This document shows, piece by piece, positions 35,660 through 45,082 of a stretch of 64,000 nucleotides of DNA (positions are counted from its first letter, which is position 1; every line of letters begins with the position of its first letter). The stretch spans positions 270,064 to 334,063 of the forward strand of contig CBDFKY010000014.1 in assembly GCA_965248995.1 (NCBI GenBank), in the 5' to 3' direction. This DNA comes from CBDFKY01 sp965248995. Its GTDB lineage: Bacteria > Pseudomonadota > Alphaproteobacteria > Rickettsiales > UBA998. The notes beneath the pieces are model-generated. The model did no database searches, was not told the origin of the DNA, and saw only the letters and a program-made list of their open reading frames with translations. A program made the translations under genes and the position numbers.

Positions 35660-38353
35660 TCACGCCGCCTCCACCGCTTGTTCCTTTGCATGGGAAATCA
35701 ACTGGATCAGTTTTTCCCGCTCTGTTTTCAGGACGAACCCGTTCATGCCGCATTCCCGGATGCGCCGCTCGATGGAATCGTTCGCGGTGGAGGTGAAGGC
35801 GTAGATCGGCAGGTGTTTCAACTGCGGGGCGGAGCGTATCGCCAGGGCTAGCTCGAACCCGTCCATCAGCGGCATTTCGATGTCGGTGACCACCACGTCG
35901 AATTCCTGCTTGTTGAGTACCGTCAGCGCATCCTTGCCGCTCGGCGCCGCGATCACCTGAAATCCCACTTCCGAGAGGAACGGGACCGTCAGGTTGCGGA
36001 AAAACATACTGTCTTCCACCAGAAGGACGCGCATGGAGCGCAATGCCTCCTGCTCGCTTAGCGACACGGGCAGTTCCCTGCGCACTTTCGCGAGCAGCTT
36101 GCCCACGTCGAGGATATCCGTCGCCTGTCCCTTCATGATGATGCTGCCGTGATACATGTCGTTGTTCGAGGGCAGCTGCACCCTCGGGTCCGCCGGGACA
36201 ATGTCGGCGATGTCACGTACCACCAGTCCCACCGTGCGCCCGTCATAATTGAAGACGATCACTTCGCACATGCCGGAGGTTGGCAGCGGCTGTCCATCCA
36301 CGGATGTCAGGCACATCAGGTCGCCGCGGTACTGCACCACCGGCTCCCCGTTGGAATATTCGATGCTGCTCACCGCGATTTCCTCCAGGCGGGAAACCAG
36401 TTCCAGCGCCACGGCCTTGGGGGTTTTGTCGTCGGCATGGAACAGCAGGAAATTGACGCAGGCGTTGGCCGCCGCCTGTTCGGCTTCGCGCTGCTGGGCC
36501 AGGCTCGCGCCGGATTCCAGCTCGATTTCCGTGGTTTTGGAAATGCCGTTCGGGTCGAGGATCATGATGACGCTGCCGTCGCCGAGCACCGTGTTGCCGG
36601 AATAGACCGGGATGTGCTGCAGGCAGCGGGAGACCGGTTTGACCACGATTTCCTCCGTATCGTGGATCACGTCGACGATCAGGCCGAACTCGCAGCCGCC
36701 GACTTTGCAGACCACGACGAAGGCTTCCGCGTAGGAAGGCTGCGTCTCCTCGTCGATGCGCAGGACCTGGGCCAGCGAGATCAGCGGCAGGAGCTTGCCG
36801 CGCAGGCGCAGCACCGGAGCGTTGTTGATCCGCTCCACCTTCGGGCCATTCTCCTCGTCGATCTTGACCAGTTCCAGCACGTTGATCTGCGGCAGGGCGA
36901 AGGGCTGGCCCCGTGTTTCGACGATCAGTACGGAGACGATCGCCAGAGTCAGCGGGATCTTGATATGGAAATTCGATCCCCTGCCGCTCACCGAATTCAG
37001 CTCCACCGTGCCGCCGATCTTCTCGATGTTAGTGCGCACCACGTCCATGCCGACGCCGCGCCCCGAGATACTGGTAACCATCTCCGCCGTGGAGAAGCCG
37101 GGCTTGAAGATGTACTGGGTGATCTGGTTGTCGGTCATGCCGACCAGCTCTTCCTCGGTGGCGAGGCCGTTTTCCACCGCTTTCTGTTTCACGCGGGCGA
37201 TGTTGACGCCGCGGCCGTCGTCATTGATCTCGATGATGATGTGGCCTCCCTCGTGATAAGCGGAGAGCGTCACGGTGCCGCTTTCCGGCTTCCCGGCTTC
37301 CAGCCGTTCGTCGGGCCGCTCCAGCCCGTGATCGCAGGAATTGCGCACCATGTGGGTCAGCGGGTCCTTGATCATTTCCAGCAGCTGGCGGTCGAGTTCG
37401 GTCTCGGAGCCGAGCATCTTGAGTTCGATCTTCTTGTTGAGTTCCATCGAGAGGTCGCGGATCAGGCGCGGGAATTTGGCCCAGGCGTTGCTGATCGGCT
37501 GCATCCGGGTTTTCATCACCCCTTCCTGCAGTTCCGAAGTGATATAGCTCAAATGTTGCAGCGGCGTGGTGAAATCGTCGTTATTACGGGAGCGGGCCAG
37601 CTGTAGCAGCTGGTTGCGGGTCAGTACCAGTTCCCCTACCATCTGCATCAGGTTTTCGAGCACGCTTAGATTGACGCGGATCGTCTGGCCGGCGCCGTTG
37701 CCGCCGCTTCCTTCGTCCGCACCGATCGCCGCCGCCTGCAGGCCCTGCTTGATGGCTTCCTCTTTGACTTTAGCGGGCAGTTCCACTGGCGCCGGTTTGA
37801 CCGTTACGGCAGCAACAGGGGCCACAGTTGCGACAGGGAGCGTAGTCGCTACCGGTGTTTCCACTACTGGAATTTCTTCCGTAACAATCGTTTGCATGAC
37901 AGGTGTCGGAATTTTCTCGGCCACCGGCTGCACGGCGGGGGTTGCATCCGCCCCGTCCGTCCCGTCCGTCGCGCCGTTGGAATCGGCGAAGGCGTTCAGG
38001 CGGCGGATCAACTCAGAGTCCTCGCCTTCCGGCTCGGTCGCATGTTCGGACAAATGGTCCATGATCAGCTTGATCCGGTCGAGCGCTTCCAGCACGATGG
38101 AAATGGTTTTCGGCGTGATGACGATTTCCTTGTCGCGCACCTTGCCGAGCACGTTTTCCCCCGCGTGCGCCACCGATTCCAGCCGCGGCAGGCCAAGGAA
38201 CCCGCAGGTTCCCTTGATGGTATGGACGAGGCGGAAGATGTTTCCCAGAATCTTCGTATCGTTCGGGTTCTGTTCCAGCTTGACCAGTTCCGAGTCGAGC
38301 ATGGAAAGGCTCTCAGACGTTTCGGTAATGAATTCCGCGATCAGATCATCCAT
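35660..38353 (-). CDS. cheA: hybrid chemotaxis histidine kinase CheA with duplicated CheW-like region and C-terminal receiver
   Basis: The 897-residue protein starts with an HPt domain (H44 in RLVHTIKG). A long Ala/Val/Pro linker (about 125-205) follows, then the dimerisation domain, the ATPase domain (N-box NSCDHGLERPDER, G-box INDDGRGVN, GRGVGMDVV) and a CheW domain. A further CheW-like stretch (about 630-760, including VIVFNYDGRTVGLVVRDI) and a receiver domain (about 768-890, phospho-acceptor in FDVVVTDIEMP) end it. Classical CheA is about 650 residues, so this is a hybrid form, as found in type IV pilus or alternative chemotaxis systems and in some alphaproteobacteria. It is flanked by chpT and cheW. 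Confidence 0.95.
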   Translation of the reverse strand: MDDLIAEFITETSESLSMLDSELVKLEQNPNDTKILGNIFRLVHTIKGTCGFLGLPRLESVAHAGENVLGKVRDKEIVITPKTISIVLEALDRIKLIMDHLSEHATEPEGEDSELIRRLNAFADSNGATDGTDGADATPAVQPVAEKIPTPVMQTIVTEEIPVVETPVATTLPVATVAPVAAVTVKPAPVELPAKVKEEAIKQGLQAAAIGADEGSGGNGAGQTIRVNLSVLENLMQMVGELVLTRNQLLQLARSRNNDDFTTPLQHLSYITSELQEGVMKTRMQPISNAWAKFPRLIRDLSMELNKKIELKMLGSETELDRQLLEMIKDPLTHMVRNSCDHGLERPDERLEAGKPESGTVTLSAYHEGGHIIIEINDDGRGVNIARVKQKAVENGLATEEELVGMTDNQITQYIFKPGFSTAEMVTSISGRGVGMDVVRTNIEKIGGTVELNSVSGRGSNFHIKIPLTLAIVSVLIVETRGQPFALPQINVLELVKIDEENGPKVERINNAPVLRLRGKLLPLISLAQVLRIDEETQPSYAEAFVVVCKVGGCEFGLIVDVIHDTEEIVVKPVSRCLQHIPVYSGNTVLGDGSVIMILDPNGISKTTEIELESGASLAQQREAEQAAANACVNFLLFHADDKTPKAVALELVSRLEEIAVSSIEYSNGEPVVQYRGDLMCLTSVDGQPLPTSGMCEVIVFNYDGRTVGLVVRDIADIVPADPRVQLPSNNDMYHGSIIMKGQATDILDVGKLLAKVRRELPVSLSEQEALRSMRVLLVEDSMFFRNLTVPFLSEVGFQVIAAPSGKDALTVLNKQEFDVVVTDIEMPLMDGFELALAIRSAPQLKHLPIYAFTSTANDSIERRIRECGMNGFVLKTEREKLIQLISHAKEQAVEAA

Positions 38354-38374
38354 GCCACTACTCTCGAATCAGGG

Positions 38375-39025
38375 TTAATGCGCTTTCGCTTCATAGCGAA
38401 AATGGGCGGTGGTTTCGTTGATCTCCAGCGTCACCTTTCCACCCTGTTCCTCTACCAGCAGGGCGGTATAAAACGCCTGCACGGACTTGGTAGTCGGATC
38501 ATGCCGGGGGTGGTCGAGCAACGCTTCCCGCGTCTCCTCATCCATCTTGAGATGGGTTCCGGACACGGTGATCGTCAGGGAATCCAGCACGTCCTCCGCC
38601 GCCGCTTTCGCGTCGATCGTCACGACGCCCCCCCGCAGCAGGACGGATGCCGCGACGGTCAGCAGATTGCACAGAATCTGGCAATCGGACTGCAGCATGG
38701 TCTCCGGACAGGACTGCCAGACCACTTCTATTTTTGAGCCTTTGTAAAATCCTTCGACCAGCGCTTTCTTGTCGCGCATATCGACGATGCCCTCGCCTTT
38801 GAGCATCCCGAAAATATAGCGGTAGAACTGTATCCGTGCGCCAGCGGACGCCGCCGAATTGCCGATCAGCTCCATCGCGGCTTCGCGCATCGACTCATCT
38901 TCCTCCAGCAGTTCCATGCCGTTATTGATGGCGCCGATCGGGTTGGCCACGTCGTGGCAGAGTTTCGTCACCAGCAGTTGCGACAGGGCGACCGCTGAGA
39001 GAGAGGGGGGGAGAGACTGGTTCAT
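38375..39025 (-). CDS. chpT: histidine phosphotransferase ChpT
   Basis: ChpT passes phosphate from CckA to CtrA and CpdR in the alphaproteobacterial cell-cycle/motility relay. The 216-residue protein has the DHp-like helix with the phospho-histidine in LCHDVANPIGAINNGMELL (H24), a second helix (SAASAGARIQFYRYIFG) and a degenerate ATPase-like C-domain. The frame also opens from a TTG at 39046; ATG 39025 is preferred. It lies 21 bases upstream of cheA in the same operon. Confidence 0.9.
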   Translation of the reverse strand: MNQSLPPSLSAVALSQLLVTKLCHDVANPIGAINNGMELLEEDESMREAAMELIGNSAASAGARIQFYRYIFGMLKGEGIVDMRDKKALVEGFYKGSKIEVVWQSCPETMLQSDCQILCNLLTVAASVLLRGGVVTIDAKAAAEDVLDSLTITVSGTHLKMDEETREALLDHPRHDPTTKSVQAFYTALLVEEQGGKVTLEINETTAHFRYEAKAH

Positions 39026-39082
39026 AGGCGGGAGTATGACGCGCAAACCCTGAATATTTCGTAAACGCTGTTCGTGGTGTCT

Positions 39083-40633
39083 CTACACCACCGTAATATA
39101 ATCCTTGCGGGCCGAGGGGATCATCACGTGCACCGTGGTGCCCACCCCCGGTTCGCTCTCGATATGGATGGAACCCTGGTGCAGATCCACCAGTTTCTTG
39201 GTGAGCGGCAGGCCGAGGCCCGTGCCTTCGTATTTCCGGTTCAGGCCGCTGTCGATCTGGCCGAAGCTCTGGAACGCCTTCTCGATCTCGGCGCGGCTCA
39301 TGCCGATGCCCGTGTCACGCACGGCCAGGTGGAACCATTTCTGTCCGTCGGCGTTGTCCTTGCAGGAGGCTTCCACCGTCACGCCCCCGCCTTCCTCCGT
39401 GAACTTGATGGCGTTGGACAGCAGGTTGAGAATGATCTGGATGCAGCGCACGCGGTCCGCGATGATATGCGGCATCTTGCCGGAAATGTCGGCCGCCAGC
39501 GTTACTTTGCCCTTCTCCGCCCGTTCGGAGAGGATGCGGATGCATTTATTGACGGCGTAGGCCAGGTCGAACGCGTCCATCTGCAGGGTCAGCTTGCCGG
39601 CCTCCGCCTTGGAGAGGTCGAGGATGTCGTTGATGATGTCGAGCAGGTGGACCCCGGATTCGTGGATGTCCTTGGAATATTCCAGGTATTTCTGGCTGAT
39701 CTCCCCGAACAGCTGGCTGTTGATGATGGTGGAGAAGCCGATGATGGCGTTGAGCGGGGTGCGCAGCTCGTGGCTGATGCTCGCCAGGAACTGGGATTTC
39801 GCCATGTTGGCGCCTTCCGCCACTTCTTTCGCGTGCTGCAGTTCGCTGTAATGGTATTTCAGTTCCGTCTCGTGCTGCTGGATGTCGGAGAGCATGGTGT
39901 TGAACGCCTTTACCAGGTCCGCCACTTCGTGCGGATAGTCCCGCTCGATCTCTTCCTGCGACTTGCGGGCCAGCACGCGGTAGGAATAGTCCTTATAGGC
40001 GGAGACCCGCGCCGCCGCGCCGGCCAGTTCCAGGATCGGGCCGGAGATTTCCTTCTGCAGGCGGATGGCCAGCAGGTAGGCGACCAGGAACACGATGGAG
40101 ATGACGATCATCGCCGTGAACAATTGGTTGCGGATATATTCTTCCATCTGGCGCAGGTCGGATTCGATGTAGACCGAGCCTACCCGCTCCTTGCCCAGTA
40201 GGATATCGCGCACGATCTCCAGCTTGCCGCCCTCGAACCGGGTGAAACTCTCGTTGAACAGGGGGCAGGCGGCGGCGGCGCGAAAGCCCGGCTGCGTTTC
40301 CAGCAGCTGGTTGTCCTTGCCTGTGGGCAGCGGATAGTAGGCGAAAATATTGTTGTGCGCGTCATAAATGCAGGCGTGGCGGATCGACGGGCGCAGTTTG
40401 AGCATTTCCAGGTTGCTGGAGACCTGTCCCTGATAACCGAAGCGGATGGAGAATTTGTTGCGCTCACCCACCGCCTCTGCCGCCAGCTCCATGTCCCCGA
40501 TCAGGGATTTCTTCAGGTCGTATACCCGAATCACCGAAATGGAAAACGTGGTGATCGCCACCGCCACGACCGCCACGCTCATGATGATCGTCACCAGTTT
40601 ATGGCGGATGGAACCCTGCTGTTTTAATCCCAT
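39083..40633 (-). CDS. membrane sensor histidine kinase (CHASE8-like sensor, HAMP, HisKA, HATPase)
   Basis: The 516-residue protein has TM1 (about 14-35), a periplasmic sensor of CHASE8 type (about 40-165), TM2 (about 172-191), HAMP (to about 250) and a short coiled coil. The HisKA domain has phospho-acceptor H288 in SISHELRTPLNAIIGFS. The ATPase domain shows N box NLLSNAIKFTEEGG, G1 DTGIGM and G2 GTGLGLPL. The kinase core resembles the PleC/DivJ group of alphaproteobacteria. It sits upstream of chpT, so it may feed that phosphotransferase; this is inferred from position. Confidence 0.88.
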   Translation of the reverse strand: MGLKQQGSIRHKLVTIIMSVAVVAVAITTFSISVIRVYDLKKSLIGDMELAAEAVGERNKFSIRFGYQGQVSSNLEMLKLRPSIRHACIYDAHNNIFAYYPLPTGKDNQLLETQPGFRAAAACPLFNESFTRFEGGKLEIVRDILLGKERVGSVYIESDLRQMEEYIRNQLFTAMIVISIVFLVAYLLAIRLQKEISGPILELAGAAARVSAYKDYSYRVLARKSQEEIERDYPHEVADLVKAFNTMLSDIQQHETELKYHYSELQHAKEVAEGANMAKSQFLASISHELRTPLNAIIGFSTIINSQLFGEISQKYLEYSKDIHESGVHLLDIINDILDLSKAEAGKLTLQMDAFDLAYAVNKCIRILSERAEKGKVTLAADISGKMPHIIADRVRCIQIILNLLSNAIKFTEEGGGVTVEASCKDNADGQKWFHLAVRDTGIGMSRAEIEKAFQSFGQIDSGLNRKYEGTGLGLPLTKKLVDLHQGSIHIESEPGVGTTVHVMIPSARKDYITVV

Positions 40634-40732
40634 ATCGAACCGGTCGCTCCCTGATGCCGCACCATTCGTGATATCGCGTTTCGTTTAGAAAAACAACGTC
40701 ACGATAAGCTAAACCCTGTTTTAGAGAGTATT

Positions 40733-42436
40733 TCAGGCGACGGCGTGAAGATTTTCTCCCGTAATCCGCCCGGTGGGCACGATGGCGGAGAACAGGCCGT
40801 TGCGCATCCAGCGGGCGAACCAATCGGAGAGGCGACCTGCAAGAATCGCCTCTTCCGCCGGAGTTTCCGCAGTGAGGATTTCAAGGGCCCTGTTGACGCT
40901 CATACCGCCGAACAGCAGTTCCAGCATCCGGTATTCTTCCGTCTCCAGTTCCATGCGCCAGACGGTGTCGTCATCGCGGAACACCACCAGACGGCTGGCT
41001 TGCGGCGCAGGCGGCTCCGGTTCCCCTTCCTCGTTCACGGCCGTGTAATACGCGTTGACGGGGTAGGAAAAATCCAGCAGCTGCAGCGCAGCGCGGGGTT
41101 TGAGGGTGGAGGTCATCAAGGCTTCCGGCGTCAGGCCCTGCAGGTCTTCCGGTTTCAGCGCCGCGGTTTCAAGGGGATCGGTCAGTTGTGATATGGCGGT
41201 TTCCAGCCGGCATAGTTCATGTGCGAAGATATCCTTCGGCCGGTGTCGCCTGACGAATTCCGGGAGCTTGAGCGCATAGCGTCCGATGTTGAAATGGTCG
41301 GACCGTTCGGCGGTGACGAAATCCCGGATCAATGCGTCGAACGTCTTCTCACCCAGGTAATGCTCCAGCACCGGGTAGTCTTCCGCCGTGACGTCCTGCA
41401 GGCGGCAGCGGTACGCGTTGATATACACATCCAGTTGCGCCTGCGGTGAAAACTGCTCCTTGCCGCGAATCCACGCGTCCGGCTCGCTTGGGCCGGAATC
41501 GCCGGGCAGGATGGCCTGTTGCATCCGCGCCTGATCGTGCGTGAGCGGCGTGACATGGTTCAGGCGCTGCGGTATCTGCTCCCGCGCCAGATCGGGGAGG
41601 GGGCAGTGATTCGCGGCATCCTGCGCGGCGGCTTTCGCCTTGTCCAGTTCGGCAACCAGTACGTCGAACGCCGGGATGCGGTCGTCCCATTCGACCATGG
41701 TGTTGGGAACGCGGCCGGCGCGGTGCACCACGTATTTATAGAGCTGCCAGACCTCGTCCACCACATGATCGTCATGCGTGTCGACGATGTGGGTGCCGTA
41801 ATTGGTATGGCCGGAGAGATGCACCTGCGCCACGCGGTCCAGCGGCAGGGTGTCGATGTAGGCTTTCGCGTCGAGCCGGTGGTTATAGCAGGTGACGTAG
41901 ACGTTGTTCACGTCGAGCAGCAGGTTGCAGCCGGATGCCTCGGCCATGCGGGCGATGAATTCCGCTTCCCCCATGTGCGAGCTCTTGAATTCGAGGTAGG
42001 TGGAAGGATTCTCCAGCGCGATGGGACGCTCCAGCGTGTCCTGCACCTGCCTGATGCGCGAGACGATGTGTTTCAGGGCTTCCTCGGTATAAGGCACCGG
42101 CAGCAAATCGTGGCTGTTGGTATGGGCGACGCCCGTCCAGCAGAGATGGTCGGATATCCAAGCGGGCTTGACGAAATCGATCAGGTCTTTCAGCTTGCGC
42201 AGGTATTCCGAATCGAGCGGATCCACCGTGCCGATGGAGAGGGCGACGCCGTGCATCACCACCGGATAACGTTCCCGGATACGGCTCAGGTTACGCTTCG
42301 GCCTGCCGTCAGTGTCCATGAAGTTTTCGGAGATGATCTCGAACCAGTCCACGGCGGGCCGGTGCTCGAAGATATGGGGGTAATGGGCAGGACGAAGGCC
42401 CAAGCCGAAGCCTAACGGGGGGACGGGAGAGAGCAT
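40733..42436 (-). CDS. MNIO (DUF692) enzyme fused to a DUF2063 domain
   Basis: The 567-residue protein joins an N-terminal DUF692 TIM barrel (about 8-275) to a C-terminal DUF2063 domain (about 298-555). DUF692 enzymes are multinuclear iron oxidases that modify cysteines or other residues of ribosomal peptides (MbnB, BufB); DUF2063 (BufC, MbnC-like) partners bind the precursor. Candidate iron ligands are present: H62, D96-H97, E142, D175, H206, H210, D219, H221 and E249. Start ATG 42436 fits homologs (PLGFGLGLRP); the frame is open to 42583 without support. No precursor peptide is seen on either side. The fusion of both partners in one chain is unusual. Confidence 0.88.
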   Translation of the reverse strand: MLSPVPPLGFGLGLRPAHYPHIFEHRPAVDWFEIISENFMDTDGRPKRNLSRIRERYPVVMHGVALSIGTVDPLDSEYLRKLKDLIDFVKPAWISDHLCWTGVAHTNSHDLLPVPYTEEALKHIVSRIRQVQDTLERPIALENPSTYLEFKSSHMGEAEFIARMAEASGCNLLLDVNNVYVTCYNHRLDAKAYIDTLPLDRVAQVHLSGHTNYGTHIVDTHDDHVVDEVWQLYKYVVHRAGRVPNTMVEWDDRIPAFDVLVAELDKAKAAAQDAANHCPLPDLAREQIPQRLNHVTPLTHDQARMQQAILPGDSGPSEPDAWIRGKEQFSPQAQLDVYINAYRCRLQDVTAEDYPVLEHYLGEKTFDALIRDFVTAERSDHFNIGRYALKLPEFVRRHRPKDIFAHELCRLETAISQLTDPLETAALKPEDLQGLTPEALMTSTLKPRAALQLLDFSYPVNAYYTAVNEEGEPEPPAPQASRLVVFRDDDTVWRMELETEEYRMLELLFGGMSVNRALEILTAETPAEEAILAGRLSDWFARWMRNGLFSAIVPTGRITGENLHAVA

Positions 42437-42676
42437 AAAGGTTTTTTTCAGGTGAAACGGTTTTATAGCGGAGGATTCGCGGAATCGCCAGGCATGGTTA
42501 CGGGCCGCAGTCATTTTTCCGGAAACGGCGGGTGTCACCGCTTCGCGATGCATTCTGTTCAACCACATAGGGGAATGTTGCAAGCGTCGCCGGATTTTTC
42601 AACAAAAGCCCCTGACCGTGGGAATGCCGCCTTCATTATCAGCCATGTTGCCATTCGCTCCGTTCAGAAGTTGCCT

Positions 42677-43327
42677 TCACCCAAAACTTTCGGTGGAGGC
42701 GGGGAACTTATCCGGAATCGCGGTGGCGATCATTGCAAAATGATCCGGTATGCCGACTTTTTCCTGGGTGAGGGAATCCACCGCAATACATCGCGCCGAG
42801 CCGGGTACGGCGTCGTCTCCGGCAATCAGCCTGGTCTGCGCCAGATTTTCCACGTCGAACCGCACGGCCTGCGTGGAAACCATGAAGATATCCCCTTCCC
42901 TGATCCCGTAATGCGGCATGTCATTCTCAGCCACGCGTACGTCGTAGGGGCGGTCCATGTTGCGGGTACCGATGAGCCGGCCGTCTCCGAGTTCGACCCC
43001 CACTTCCTCCAGCGCTTCTCTGCGCGCCGCCTTTACCGCGGATTCCACGCCGCCGAGCCCGACAGGATCCAGAAAACCGCCGGGAAGGCAGGGCTTACCC
43101 AGCCCCGGCTCCCGTCTGCGATGGATCATCACCACCTCTCTGCCGTCGGTGATGATGGAATCAACCGCATGCACCACGTGCGCGTTCACCTTCTTGCCGC
43201 CTGCCAGGGTGATCTCCCCGAGCGAATGGGCGGCGCGGTGCGGGTTGCCCGTCATTCCGAGTTTCTTCGCGCGTTCCACTATTTCCAGGCGGGCCAGGTC
43301 GTTATCTTCAATCATCCAGTCGGCCAT
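42677..43327 (-). CDS. Nudix hydrolase
   Basis: The 216-residue protein has a Nudix box with ESAVKAARREALEEVGVEL near residues 92-110, preceded by LPGGFLDP; the Gly-to-first-Glu spacing is slightly longer than the consensus. The Glu pair of REALEEVG should bind metal. Family members cleave nucleoside diphosphates linked to other groups (sugars, NADH, ADP-ribose). The N-terminal 45 residues contain a small charged helix of unknown role. The substrate cannot be told. It is encoded alone between the MNIO gene and blc. Confidence 0.82.
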   Translation of the reverse strand: MADWMIEDNDLARLEIVERAKKLGMTGNPHRAAHSLGEITLAGGKKVNAHVVHAVDSIITDGREVVMIHRRREPGLGKPCLPGGFLDPVGLGGVESAVKAARREALEEVGVELGDGRLIGTRNMDRPYDVRVAENDMPHYGIREGDIFMVSTQAVRFDVENLAQTRLIAGDDAVPGSARCIAVDSLTQEKVGIPDHFAMIATAIPDKFPASTESFG

Positions 43328-43593
43328 GAGTTTTCCCGTTTTCTTTTTAAGGCTTAAGAGTATCTCTAAAAAATTTCAAATAAACTATTCAACATTCAAG
43401 CGGGCGTTAAAAACTGATGCGCCAACGAGTAAAAAACGAAAACTGAATGCAAAAGATGTTGCGGCTATTTTATTCCATCGGTGCATTCAGGGACAGCCTT
43501 CTTTCCATACATCACATTCCCGCATTTATTTCGCAATGATGACAAGATGTAATATGAACATGGATTTTATCGGGAATCACCGCAGGGCTGGCC

Positions 43594-44136
43594 ATGCTTA
43601 GGAATCGGATAATCTTATTAACCGCGGGGTTACTGAGTGCCTGCGGTACCGGGCCGGTGGGCAATCGCAACGTGCCGGAGCCCGCGAAGGCGGTGGAGCT
43701 GGATCGCTATCTCGGCAAGTGGTACGAAATGGCGCGCTATGAAAACCGTTTCGAGAAAGGCTGCGAGGCGATCACCGCGGAATATGCCAGGCGCGATGAC
43801 GGGCTGGTCAGCATTCTCAATACCTGCCGCCGAGGCGGCGCGGGCGGGCCGGTGGAATCGGCGGAGGGCAAGGCAAGGATCGTGGAAAACTCTGGCGGCG
43901 CGAAGCTTGAAGTGTCGTTTTTCGGGCCGTTTTACCTGGGCGATTACTGGGTGCTAGATCATGCCGAGAATTACAGCTGGTCGATCGTCGGCGAACCGTC
44001 GGGGCGATATCTGTGGCTGCTGACGCGGCAGCCTTTACCGGCGCAGGAGTACCGGGAGATGCTGGTCGGGAAAATCAAATCGCTGGGGTATGACACGTCA
44101 TTGCTGTATTTCCCGAAACAACCGCCGAAAGATTAA
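43594..44136 (+). CDS. blc: outer-membrane lipoprotein lipocalin Blc
   Basis: The 180-residue protein has a lipoprotein signal (RIILLTAGLLSACG, Cys17) and the lipocalin signature GKWYEMARYENRFEKGC at about residues 41-57, the conserved second motif YLGDYWVLDHAENYSWSIVG, and SGRYLWLLTR. Blc proteins bind fatty acids or lysophospholipids at the outer membrane. Its stop overlaps the convergent LysR gene's stop by four bases. An AGGG lies close before the ATG. Confidence 0.93.
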   Translation: MLRNRIILLTAGLLSACGTGPVGNRNVPEPAKAVELDRYLGKWYEMARYENRFEKGCEAITAEYARRDDGLVSILNTCRRGGAGGPVESAEGKARIVENSGGAKLEVSFFGPFYLGDYWVLDHAENYSWSIVGEPSGRYLWLLTRQPLPAQEYREMLVGKIKSLGYDTSLLYFPKQPPKD

Positions 44137-44984
44137 GCGGATTCCAGGCTATGCATCAGATGCTCGGCCAGTACGTCGCCTGCCCTGGACAGATCTTCAC
44201 GCTTCATCAACGCAATTTCGGCATCGGGCAGCTCCGGCAGTTTCATTTCGCTGCGAATCGCGTGGATGCCGTGCGGCAGCATGTTGGCAGGCAGTACCGT
44301 GATGCCCAGACCCGCCTTCACGGCTGCGGCGGTTCCCGCCAGGCTGGGGCTGGTATAAGTGATGCGCCACGCTTGCTTCGCCTTATCCAGTGCGGCCAGC
44401 GCCCGCGCACGGTAGATGCACGGCTGCGGCGACAGCACCAGCGAGAGAGGGTGCTCCGGCTGCCAGTGATCCGCTGCCGCCCACACCAGCGGCTCGCGCC
44501 ACACCTTGATTCCGCCTTTCACCGCCACCGGATCGCGCTTCACCAGGATCATGTCGTGTTCGCCGCGCAGGAATCCATCGATCAGGTTCAGGGTCAGATC
44601 ACATTCCACATTGAGCTGCACGCGCGGATGGTGCCTGCGGAAGGTGGCCAGTACTTCCGGCAGATAGTGCGTGGCGAAATCCTCCGGCGTGCCGAGGCGG
44701 ATCTCCCCTTCCACTTCAGGCTCCTTCAGACGGCTATAGGCTTCCCAGTGCAGCTGGATGATGCGTCTGGCGTAGCCGAGAAAAATCTCGCCCTGCTCCG
44801 TCAGCAGCACTTTGCGGCTGGTCCGGCTGAACAGCATGCAGCCCAGGCTCTCCTCCAGTTTCTTTATCTGCAGACTAAGCGCCGATTGCGTGCGCCCGAC
44901 CTGATCGGCGGCGTGGCTGAACGTGCCGGTTTCGGCGATGGCGATGAAACTTTTCAATGCGATGGAATCCAGCTGAAACGGCAT
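44133..44984 (-). CDS. LysR-family transcriptional regulator, divergent from dabBA
   Basis: The 283-residue protein has the LysR winged helix at the N-terminus (LDSIALKSFIAIAETGTFSHAADQVGRTQSALSLQIKKLEESLG in consecutive pieces) and a periplasmic-binding-like effector domain (about 90-280). The frame also opens at ATG 45002; the inner ATG 44984 gives a normal LysR N-terminus. Placed head-to-head with dabB, it most likely controls that operon, as CbbR/CcmR-type regulators do for carbon-uptake genes. The effector is unknown. Confidence 0.9.
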   Translation of the reverse strand: MPFQLDSIALKSFIAIAETGTFSHAADQVGRTQSALSLQIKKLEESLGCMLFSRTSRKVLLTEQGEIFLGYARRIIQLHWEAYSRLKEPEVEGEIRLGTPEDFATHYLPEVLATFRRHHPRVQLNVECDLTLNLIDGFLRGEHDMILVKRDPVAVKGGIKVWREPLVWAAADHWQPEHPLSLVLSPQPCIYRARALAALDKAKQAWRITYTSPSLAGTAAAVKAGLGITVLPANMLPHGIHAIRSEMKLPELPDAEIALMKREDLSRAGDVLAEHLMHSLESA

Positions 44985-45000
44985 GCTATGATTATATCTC

Positions 45001-45020
45001 ATAGATCATATTAAAACTAT
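45001..45020. promoter_or_regulatory. possible LysR operator in the lysR-dabB gap
   Basis: ATAG at 45001-45004 and CTAT at 45017-45020 form a short inverted repeat around an AT-rich centre, about 65 bases before dabB. It does not match the T-N11-A core exactly, so it is only a candidate. Confidence 0.25.
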
Positions 45021-45082
45021 CAATTTTTTATATTTTTCTTTCTCGTTTAAGGTGAAAGCATACGTAAGAGTAAGGTTCTCAT

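Noticed and set aside
36149..37606. Long plus-strand frame opposite cheA
   Set aside because: Antisense shadow in a GC-rich gene; no family or ribosome site.
40634..40732. Precursor peptide for the MNIO fusion
   Set aside because: No Cys-rich short frame with a ribosome site is present here or in the upstream gap to 42676.
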